The notes under the pieces: model-generated
The model's database searches: none
Seen by the model: the letters and a program-made list of their open reading frames with translations, nothing else
Told to the model about the DNA's origin: nothing
Translations under genes and position numbers: made by a program
Source: JBJFCE01 sp051888775
Lineage (GTDB): Bacteria > Bacillota > Clostridia > Lachnospirales > Lachnospiraceae
Assembly: GCA_051888775.1 (NCBI GenBank)
Contig: JBJFCE010000032.1
Span: forward strand, 1 to 64,000
Direction of reading: 5' to 3'
Length of the DNA: 64,000 bases
In this document: one piece after another, positions 1 to 6,731 of the stretch
Numbering within the stretch: the stretch's first letter is position 1
How the letters are laid out: every line of letters starts with the position of its first letter

Positions 1-78
1 CGAGGTGTAGCGAAAGCGTGCCGGTCACCGATAGGTTGATCAGCACCGGTTCCGCTTTACGGACAGAGTTTCACAATC
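1..78. repeat. Right half of a long-hairpin repeat (copy A), cut by the window edge
   Basis: The first 22 bases match the end of the conserved core found in the complete copies at 1858-2049 and 49392-49576, including the GCGAAAGC mini-hairpin and the GTGCC that begins the right arm. They are followed by a 39-nt arm unlike those of the other copies and then by the shared tail GACAG..G.TTCACAAT. The left arm lies outside the window, so self-complementarity cannot be checked here. No protein-coding content is visible. Confidence 0.8.
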
Positions 79-114
79 GCCTAAAAGTATCATAGACATC
101 AAAGGAGCAGGCTG

Positions 115-1854
115 ATGGAGCAACAATCAGAAAAACTTCGGGTTCATTCCATAAAAGCAAGACCGGAAAAAGCATTTCAAAAGGAAGGCAGGCCGGATAT
201 TCATTTCCTGAAAAAGGAAGCCGCCGGAATCTTACGCATTCAGGAAAAACAGATCAGAGAGCTTCATATTGTACGGTATTCCATAGATGCACGTAAAAAA
301 CCGGATATCTTTGTGTTGTTCAGTGTGGATGTAACGTTGGCAGGAATCAGTGCCGCAGCCGTATTAAAGCGTTGCAAATCCGATCGGGTAACACGTATCA
401 CGGACAAAGAGTATGTATTTCCGAAATCAGGAAGTACATATTTAAAAGAACGTCCTGTGATCATCGGAACCGGACCGGCAGGATTGTTCTGCGGCTATGA
501 ACTGGCACTGCACGGATATCGCCCGATTCTGTTGGAACGCGGTGCGGATGTAGATACACGAACCGGAGATGTTGCGGCTTTTTGGGAAGGCGGGGAACTT
601 GACCCGAACTCCAATGTACAGTTTGGTGAAGGCGGTGCCGGGACTTTTTCGGACGGAAAGCTCAATACGCTTGTCAAGGATAAGGACGGCAGAAATAGGG
701 AAGTATTAAGACTTTTTTGCCGTTTTGGCGCAAAGGAAGAAATCTTATATGATTATAAACCGCATCTTGGAACAGATGAGCTTGTGCATATCGTAAAGCG
801 AATGCGTGAAGAGATCGTTGCACTTGGCGGAGAAGTTCATTTTCATACGCAGATGGTCGATTTTGAAACGGACCAAAACCGCGTGACAAAGGTAATTACT
901 AGGGATGGCAGAGTGTTTCCCTGCGGAGTACTGGTTCTGGCGATCGGACACAGTGCACGAGATACATTCCGTATGCTGTATGAAAAGCAGATTCCGATGG
1001 AAGCAAAGTCATTTGCGGTCGGACTCAGAGTGGAGCATTTACAGGAGCAGATCAATATGGCGCAGTACGGCAAAAAAGATGCCGGAGTTTTAGGCGCTGC
1101 ACCGTATAAGCTGACCGCGAAGACTACAAGCGGACGCGGTGTTTATTCTTTCTGCATGTGTCCGGGAGGCTATGTGGTAAATGCGTCTTCACAGGAGAGT
1201 AGGCTTGCGGTCAACGGCATGAGCTATTCGGGACGGGATGGCAAGAATGCCAACAGTGCAATCATTGTAACCGTCACGCCGCAGGATTTTGGCGATGCAC
1301 ATCCGCTTGCCGGAATCCGCTTTCAGGAGACGTTGGAAGAAAAAGCATACCGGATCGGACATGGGAATGTTCCGGTAGAATACTATACGGATTTTAAGAA
1401 AGATATCGATATCCGTGAGAATCAGAAAACTCAAGCAGATTCGAAAACTTTGGAAAATCCCGAAAAGGAAAGAAACAGTGCAGACATGGTGGATCTTACA
1501 AAGGACAGCGAACTACGCATGATCACGCCATGCATTAAGGGCAGGTATACTTTTTCCAAAGTATCCGATATTCTACCAGGGGAATTGGGACAGGCATTTG
1601 TCGAAGGCATGGAACAGTTTGATCAAAAAATTCCGGGTTTTGCAGGCAGAAATGTATTGGTAGAGGGAATCGAAAGCCGTACCTCTTCTCCGGTAAGAAT
1701 TTCCAGAGATGATCGTCTTGTCGGAAATTACAGCAATCTGTACCCGTGCGGCGAAGGTGCAGGCTATGCGGGTGGCATTACTTCCGCGGCAATGGACGGA
1801 ATGCGTGTTGCGGAAATGATCGCCTTAGAGTATACTTCTTTTGATAACCATTAG
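115..1854 (+). CDS. FAD-dependent dehydrogenase-like protein (COG2509)
   Basis: A 579-residue protein with an N-terminal region of about 105 residues and then a dinucleotide-binding motif IIGTGPAGLFCGYELA at about residues 115-130, ending in LLERG as expected for the first FAD strand. A second flavin segment near the C-terminus reads YPCGEGAGYAGGITSAAMDG. This architecture fits the COG2509 group of NAD(FAD)-utilising dehydrogenases, whose substrate is unknown to me. A hydrophilic stretch of about 30 residues (around 445-475, rich in K, E, D and S) looks like a lineage-specific loop. AAAGGAG lies 8 nt before the ATG. It sits between two hairpin repeats, which isolate it from proB. The family call is firm; the physiological role is not. 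Confidence 0.85.
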   Translation: MEQQSEKLRVHSIKARPEKAFQKEGRPDIHFLKKEAAGILRIQEKQIRELHIVRYSIDARKKPDIFVLFSVDVTLAGISAAAVLKRCKSDRVTRITDKEYVFPKSGSTYLKERPVIIGTGPAGLFCGYELALHGYRPILLERGADVDTRTGDVAAFWEGGELDPNSNVQFGEGGAGTFSDGKLNTLVKDKDGRNREVLRLFCRFGAKEEILYDYKPHLGTDELVHIVKRMREEIVALGGEVHFHTQMVDFETDQNRVTKVITRDGRVFPCGVLVLAIGHSARDTFRMLYEKQIPMEAKSFAVGLRVEHLQEQINMAQYGKKDAGVLGAAPYKLTAKTTSGRGVYSFCMCPGGYVVNASSQESRLAVNGMSYSGRDGKNANSAIIVTVTPQDFGDAHPLAGIRFQETLEEKAYRIGHGNVPVEYYTDFKKDIDIRENQKTQADSKTLENPEKERNSADMVDLTKDSELRMITPCIKGRYTFSKVSDILPGELGQAFVEGMEQFDQKIPGFAGRNVLVEGIESRTSSPVRISRDDRLVGNYSNLYPCGEGAGYAGGITSAAMDGMRVAEMIALEYTSFDNH

Positions 1855-1857
1855 ATG

Positions 1858-2049
1858 ATTGTGCACCTCTGTCGGCAGGATGGAACGGATACTTATCCAC
1901 TTGCCGGCGGCGGGTACTGTGAGCCCGTCGGTACTTAGGTGCCGTATTTTGGCACCTTATGTACCGTTACGGGCGAGGTGTAGCGAAAGCGTGCCCGCCG
2001 CGGCAAGTGGATAAGTATCCATTCCATCCTGCCGACAGAGGTGCACAAT
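1858..2049. repeat. Long-hairpin repeat, complete copy B
   Basis: The left arm 1858-1914 and right arm 1994-2049 are complementary over about 56 bp with one mismatch and one extra base. The 79-bp centre, 1915-1993, carries its own nested hairpin (CCCGTCGGTAC... paired with ...GTACCGTTACGGG) and a GCGAAAGC mini-hairpin. The core differs at only one position from copy C at 49445-49523, although the two sets of arms are largely different. The element begins 3 nt after the preceding stop codon and ends 33 nt before proB. There is no U-tract after the stem, so it is not a typical intrinsic terminator. Confidence 0.92.
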
Positions 2050-2082
2050 CCCACGGATAACAATGAATGATAGGAGTTTGTC

Positions 2083-2943
2083 ATGAATACATATCGTGAA
2101 GCAATGAAAGACAAAAAGAGAATTGTCATAAAGATCGGATCTTCTTCTTTACAGCATCCCGAGACCGGTGATCTGGATTATATTAAGATGGAGGTTCTTG
2201 TTCGGGAGCTTTGTAACCTGAGAAATCAGGGAAAGGATGTTGTACTGGTAACCTCAGGTGCGATCGCATGCGGCAGAAAAGCAGTATCCATTAAGGACGG
2301 GGACAATCCGATCGCAGTCAAGCAGGCATGTGCAGCCATCGGTCAGGCAAGGCTGATGATGACCTATCAGAAGATTTTTGCGGAGTACAATCAGGTAACG
2401 GCGCAGATTCTGATGACAAAGAATACCATCGTGGACAATCTGAACCGTTTTAATGCTACAAATACCTTTACAGAGCTTTTAAAGCTCGGTGTTATTCCGA
2501 TTGTCAATGAGAACGATACGGTTGCAACATACGAAATCGAGATCGGTGATAATGATTCCTTGTCCGCGATCGTTGCTGCATTGATAGGTGCGGATCTTTT
2601 GATCCTACTGTCGGATATTGACGGACTGTATACTGATAATCCGCGCAAAAATCCGGATGCCGAATTTATTCCGGTGGTAGAAAAGCTGGATGAGCATATT
2701 ATGCAGATGGGCAAACATGAAACTGGCAGCACGGTTGGGACAGGCGGTATGAATACTAAGCTGGCCGCCGCACGGATTGCCACAGCTTCCGGTGCCGATA
2801 TGATCATTGCAAACAGCAGCGATATCCGTATCATTCACAGGATCATGGACGGCAGGGAATATGGTACGATTTTCCTTGCACATAAGGATGATGATTTTTA
2901 TCTTACCGATTTTGTTGAGCATATGCATGATGAAAGCAAATAA
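2083..2943 (+). CDS. proB: Glutamate 5-kinase, short form
   Basis: Phosphorylates L-glutamate to gamma-glutamyl phosphate, the first step of proline synthesis, in the cytoplasm. The 286 residues cover the amino-acid kinase fold only: KIGSSSL near residue 14, LVTSGAI near 55, VNENDTVAT near 143 and the GTGGMNTKLAAA segment near 218. The C-terminal PUA domain present in about 370-residue ProB proteins such as that of E. coli is absent. TAGGAG lies 7 nt before the ATG. It is the first gene of a run with a DUF896 gene, the 5-formyl-THF cyclo-ligase and proA, so the two proline enzymes are separated by two small genes. Confidence 0.95.
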   Translation: MNTYREAMKDKKRIVIKIGSSSLQHPETGDLDYIKMEVLVRELCNLRNQGKDVVLVTSGAIACGRKAVSIKDGDNPIAVKQACAAIGQARLMMTYQKIFAEYNQVTAQILMTKNTIVDNLNRFNATNTFTELLKLGVIPIVNENDTVATYEIEIGDNDSLSAIVAALIGADLLILLSDIDGLYTDNPRKNPDAEFIPVVEKLDEHIMQMGKHETGSTVGTGGMNTKLAAARIATASGADMIIANSSDIRIIHRIMDGREYGTIFLAHKDDDFYLTDFVEHMHDESK

Positions 2944-2988
2944 CTGCTTTATTTTAAAACAGAAGCAGGTATTAAAAGGAGCTAGGTT

Positions 2989-3210
2989 ATGAAGGTAGAA
3001 GAACTGGTAAACAGGATCAACGAACTCTATCATAAATCCAAGGCAGAGGGGCTGACTGAGGAAGAGAAAAAAGAACAGGCTGCGCTCAGACAGGAATATA
3101 TCCAAAATGTCAGGGCAAATCTGCGCGGACAGCTGAATCAGATTTCGATTCAGAACGAAGACGGCAGTGTTACCAATCTGGGCGAAAAATACAGCAAAGG
3201 AACGCACTAA
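2989..3210 (+). CDS. DUF896 (UPF0291, YnzC-like) small protein
   Basis: A 73-residue, highly charged, helical protein: VEELVNRINELYHKSKAEGL at the start, then TEEEKKEQAALRQEYI, typical of the DUF896/YnzC family. B. subtilis YnzC is encoded in the SOS-controlled yneA operon; its molecular function is not established. Here it is in the proline/folate run, 45 nt after proB and 3 nt before the next gene, with AAAGGAGC 8 nt upstream of its ATG. The family assignment is clear from the charge pattern and length, and no function can be stated from sequence. Confidence 0.88.
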   Translation: MKVEELVNRINELYHKSKAEGLTEEEKKEQAALRQEYIQNVRANLRGQLNQISIQNEDGSVTNLGEKYSKGTH

Positions 3211-3213
3211 GAA

Positions 3214-3852
3214 ATGACGGTAATAAGCAGTGATGTTGAAACAGAGAAAAAGCAGCTGAGAAAACAAATGCTTTCTGTTCGGGATGCCATGCTGCCGGAA
3301 GAACGGGCAAAGAAAAGCAACTGTATTGCAGAGCGTTTCTTACGCTCAGAGCTTTATCAAAACTGCGACAGGATCTTTTGCTATGTTTCATTTCGCAGCG
3401 AGGTAGATACAAAGGAGCTGATCATGCATATGATTTCTGCCGGAAAGAAGGTTGCTGTACCGCGTGTCGACGGAAAAAATATGCATTTTTATGAGATCAC
3501 CGGGCTTTCGGATTGCCGGGAAGGATACTTTGGGATTCTAGAGCCGATAGAAGGATTGGAAGAGGCTGTTCCGGATTGTATTTTAAACAGCGAAAATTCG
3601 GACAACAAAAGTTCAGACACCGGAAGCAATATAGCAACAAACAGAGACCTGATGATTGTTCCGGGGAGTGCTTTTACGTTACAAAGGGACAGAATCGGAT
3701 ATGGCGGCGGATATTATGACAGATTTCTTGCAAATTATCCGCTCAAAACGATCGGATTCTTCTTTGACTGTCAGAAGGCAGATGTGATACCATGTAATCA
3801 ATATGATAAAAAGCTTTCGTATATTCTTACGGAAACGGTGTTTTTATCATAA
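3214..3852 (+). CDS. 5-formyltetrahydrofolate cyclo-ligase
   Basis: Converts 5-formyl-THF to 5,10-methenyl-THF using ATP, salvaging the storage form of folate. The 212-residue protein begins with the family pattern KKQLRKQML..RDAM (residues about 10-26), has the central CYVSFRSEVDTKELI segment, and carries the signature RIGYGGGYYDRFL near residue 160, which forms the phosphate/folate site. A short insertion rich in N and S (residues about 125-142) is specific to this copy. It follows the DUF896 gene by 3 nt, which suggests cotranscription. The gene is named fau, ygfA or yqgN in other genomes, so no symbol is given. Confidence 0.93.
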   Translation: MTVISSDVETEKKQLRKQMLSVRDAMLPEERAKKSNCIAERFLRSELYQNCDRIFCYVSFRSEVDTKELIMHMISAGKKVAVPRVDGKNMHFYEITGLSDCREGYFGILEPIEGLEEAVPDCILNSENSDNKSSDTGSNIATNRDLMIVPGSAFTLQRDRIGYGGGYYDRFLANYPLKTIGFFFDCQKADVIPCNQYDKKLSYILTETVFLS

Positions 3853-3938
3853 TATTGTATTTGGCAGCAAACATGAAAAAGAAGATACCGGAGAGGTGAT
3901 TTCGACGGTTGTCATATGCATCAGGGAAAGGACAGATT

Positions 3939-5189
3939 ATGAGCGAATTAGAATTGATCGGACAAAAAGCCGTAGCAGCAAAGTATGACATGCAGCAGCT
4001 TTCTACACAGGATAAGGATCGTGCGCTTTTAGCGGTTGCAGATCATCTGGTAAAGGATACGGAACAGATTATAAAAAGTAATGAGCAGGATATGGAACGC
4101 GGAAAACAAAAGGGAATGCATCCTGGGATGCTGGATCGTCTGAAGCTGACACCGGAGCGGATCGCCTCCATGGCGGACGGACTGCGCCAGATCACACAGC
4201 TGCCCGACCCAGTCGGTAAGGTGTTAGAAGAATTTGAGCGGCCGAACGGTCTAAAGATCAAAAAGATCAGTGTACCGCTTGGTGTGATCGGTATTATCTA
4301 TGAATCCAGACCCAATGTGACCGCGGATGCATTCGGTCTTTGCTTTAAAGCGGGAAATGCTGTTATTTTAAAAGGCGGTTCGGATGCGATTTCCTCTAAC
4401 ACGGCAATCACATGCAGCATCAGAAAAGCATTAAAAGAGGCAGGGATCACCGAGGATGCCATACAGTTGATCGAATCGACCGACCGCGAGGTGACGGCAC
4501 AGTTTATGCGCATGAAGCAGTATGTGGATGTACTGATTCCGCGCGGAGGTGCGGGACTGATCAAAGCGGTTGTGGAAGGTGCGAGCATTCCGGTGATCGA
4601 GACAGGAACCGGAAACTGCCACATCTATGTGGATAAGGATGCCGATCTGGATAAAGCAATCCCCATCATCATCAATGCCAAAACCCAGCGGATCGGTGTA
4701 TGCAATGCGTGTGAATCCCTTGTTCTTCATAAGGATATTGAACAGGCATTTTTACCGGCACTTGCAAAGGCTTTAAAGGAAAAGCAGGTGGAAATCCGTG
4801 CGGATAAGGAAGCGGGAGAGATTCTGGAAGACGGCTATATTCCGGCAACCGAAGAGGATTTTGCGACCGAATATCTGGACTATATTATTTCTGTTAAAAC
4901 AGTTTCCGATGTATCGGAAGCAATCGCACATATTAACCGTTATAACACAGGACATTCCGATGCGATCCTGACGGAAAATCCAAAGACCGCACAACAGTTT
5001 TTGAATCAGGTGGATTCCGCCTGCGTATATGTCAATGCATCCACACGCTTTACGGACGGATTTGAGTTCGGCTTTGGTGCAGAAATCGGTATTTCCACGC
5101 AGAAGCTTCATGCGAGAGGTCCGATGGGGTTAAAAGAATTGAATTCGTATAAGTATCAGATCGTAGGGAACGGTCAGATACGTTCATAA
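3939..5189 (+). CDS. proA: Gamma-glutamyl phosphate reductase
   Basis: NADPH-dependent reduction of gamma-glutamyl phosphate to glutamate semialdehyde, the second step of proline synthesis. The 416-residue length matches the family. The GVIGIIYESRPNVTADA segment (about residue 112) and the catalytic cysteine in RIGVCNACESLV (about residue 253) are both present. An upstream in-frame ATG at 3909 exists, but the start at 3939 has AGGGAAAGGA just before it and gives the usual MSELE... N-terminus. It ends 23 nt before miaB. Confidence 0.96.
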   Translation: MSELELIGQKAVAAKYDMQQLSTQDKDRALLAVADHLVKDTEQIIKSNEQDMERGKQKGMHPGMLDRLKLTPERIASMADGLRQITQLPDPVGKVLEEFERPNGLKIKKISVPLGVIGIIYESRPNVTADAFGLCFKAGNAVILKGGSDAISSNTAITCSIRKALKEAGITEDAIQLIESTDREVTAQFMRMKQYVDVLIPRGGAGLIKAVVEGASIPVIETGTGNCHIYVDKDADLDKAIPIIINAKTQRIGVCNACESLVLHKDIEQAFLPALAKALKEKQVEIRADKEAGEILEDGYIPATEEDFATEYLDYIISVKTVSDVSEAIAHINRYNTGHSDAILTENPKTAQQFLNQVDSACVYVNASTRFTDGFEFGFGAEIGISTQKLHARGPMGLKELNSYKYQIVGNGQIRS

Positions 5190-5212
5190 TAGCAGATAAA
5201 ACGGAGAGTAAC

Positions 5213-6637
5213 ATGAGTCAACAAGAACAGCAGACACAGAATCATTTGGAAACCGAGAGACAGTATGCTTTTATGGAAAAAGCAAAAAAACTGATCCGAA
5301 AGAAGGCAGAGCAGGTCGGACATGAGCTGACCTGTGCGGTGATTACCTTCGGCTGCCAGATGAATGCAAGAGATTCCGAAAAACTTGAAGGAATCTTAAA
5401 AAAAGTCGGTTTCATCTGTACGGACAGCGAGGAAGCGGATTTTGTCATCTATAATACCTGTACCGTCCGGGATAACGCCAATCAGCGGGTATACGGAAGG
5501 CTCGGGGTGTTAAACGGGATGAAGCGGAAGAATCCGCATAAGAAAATCGCACTTTGCGGCTGTATGATGCAGGAGCAGAGTGTTATTGAAAAAATCAAGA
5601 AAAGTTATCCTTTTGTGGATCTGATTTTCGGAACGCACAATATCTATAAATTTGCGGAATTATTGGTGGCGATGTATGAGTCAGACCGCATGATCATTGA
5701 TATCTGGAAGGATACGGATAAGATCGTAGAGGATCTTCCGGTCAGCCGGAAATATTCTTTTAAATCGGGCGTCAATATCATGTTCGGCTGTAACAATTTC
5801 TGTAGCTATTGTATCGTGCCGTATGTGCGCGGACGGGAGCGGAGCCGGGAGCCGAAGGAGATCCTGCGAGAGATAGAAGCACTTGCATCAGACGGCGTCA
5901 AAGAGATCATGCTGCTTGGTCAGAACGTCAATTCCTACGGAAAAAATCTGGATGATCCTATCAGCTTTGCGGCGCTTTTGCGCGAAGCCGAAAAAATCGA
6001 CGGTATCGAGCGAATCCGTTTTATGACATCCCATCCAAAGGATCTGTCGGACGAACTGATCGAGGTCATGAAGGAATCAAAGAAGATCTGCCGGCATCTG
6101 CATTTGCCTCTTCAGTCTGGTTCTACCAAGATCTTAAAGAGTATGAACCGCAGATATACAAAAGAGCAATATCTTGAACTGGCATTCAAAATCCGGCGTG
6201 AAATTCCGGACATTGCACTTTCCACGGATATCATTGTCGGTTTTCCGGGAGAGACACCGGAGGATGTTGACGATACGATCGATGTTATTAAGCAGGTAAA
6301 GTTTGATAATGCATTTACCTTTATCTACAGCAAGCGTACCGGGACCCCGGCTGCGGCAATGGAAAATCAGGTGCCGGAGGAGGTTGTAAAAGTACAGTTT
6401 GACAGGGTGTTAAAGACTGTACAGGAAACCGCAAGAGAACAGGTCCAAAGATGGCAGGGCATGGTCATGCCGGCGCTTGTTGAAGAACAGAATGAACAGG
6501 ATGAAACGCTCGTAACAGGAAGACTTTCCAATAATACGATCGTCCATTTTAAAGGTACCAAAGATCTGATCGGTTCTATCGTGGATGTTAAGCTTAACCA
6601 GTGCCACGGATTTTATTATATCGGCGAGCATGTCTGA
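5213..6637 (+). CDS. miaB: tRNA-2-methylthio-N6-dimethylallyladenosine synthase
   Basis: Radical SAM methylthiotransferase that converts i6A37 to ms2i6A37 in tRNAs reading UNN codons. The 474 residues include a short N-terminal extension, the UPF0004 domain with cysteines in TFGCQMNARDSE, YNTCTVRD and LCGCMMQE, the radical SAM CxxxCxxC motif in CNNFCSYCIVPYVRGRERSR near residue 196, and a C-terminal TRAM domain. CGGAGAG precedes the ATG by 6 nt. Its substrate-forming partner miaA lies in the same run at 11498, so the ms2i6A pathway brackets the mismatch repair genes. Confidence 0.97.
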   Translation: MSQQEQQTQNHLETERQYAFMEKAKKLIRKKAEQVGHELTCAVITFGCQMNARDSEKLEGILKKVGFICTDSEEADFVIYNTCTVRDNANQRVYGRLGVLNGMKRKNPHKKIALCGCMMQEQSVIEKIKKSYPFVDLIFGTHNIYKFAELLVAMYESDRMIIDIWKDTDKIVEDLPVSRKYSFKSGVNIMFGCNNFCSYCIVPYVRGRERSREPKEILREIEALASDGVKEIMLLGQNVNSYGKNLDDPISFAALLREAEKIDGIERIRFMTSHPKDLSDELIEVMKESKKICRHLHLPLQSGSTKILKSMNRRYTKEQYLELAFKIRREIPDIALSTDIIVGFPGETPEDVDDTIDVIKQVKFDNAFTFIYSKRTGTPAAAMENQVPEEVVKVQFDRVLKTVQETAREQVQRWQGMVMPALVEEQNEQDETLVTGRLSNNTIVHFKGTKDLIGSIVDVKLNQCHGFYYIGEHV

Positions 6638-6731
6638 GTGTATATTGCGGTATTTGCAATATGTCAATGAATGTGATGAATTAGGTACGGCGGATGAATT
6701 GTTACGGATATAGAAAGGTTTGGTTAAACAA

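Noticed and set aside
1858..2049. Hairpin B as an intrinsic terminator of the FAD gene
   Set aside because: No T-tract follows the stem, the stem is far longer than needed, and the core is shared with copy C, which stands in the opposite orientation relative to its neighbours.
2605..3267. Long open frame of 220 codons on the - strand across proB and the DUF896 gene
   Set aside because: It is antisense to well-supported genes, has an unusual composition rich in F, I and C, and no RBS.
3939..3988. Alternative proA start at 3909
   Set aside because: The start at 3939 has a better ribosome binding site and matches the usual ProA N-terminus.
6642..6662. Small inverted repeat between miaB and mutS as a terminator
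   Set aside because: The 7-bp AT-rich stem has no T-tract, and both genes are in a continuous same-strand run.
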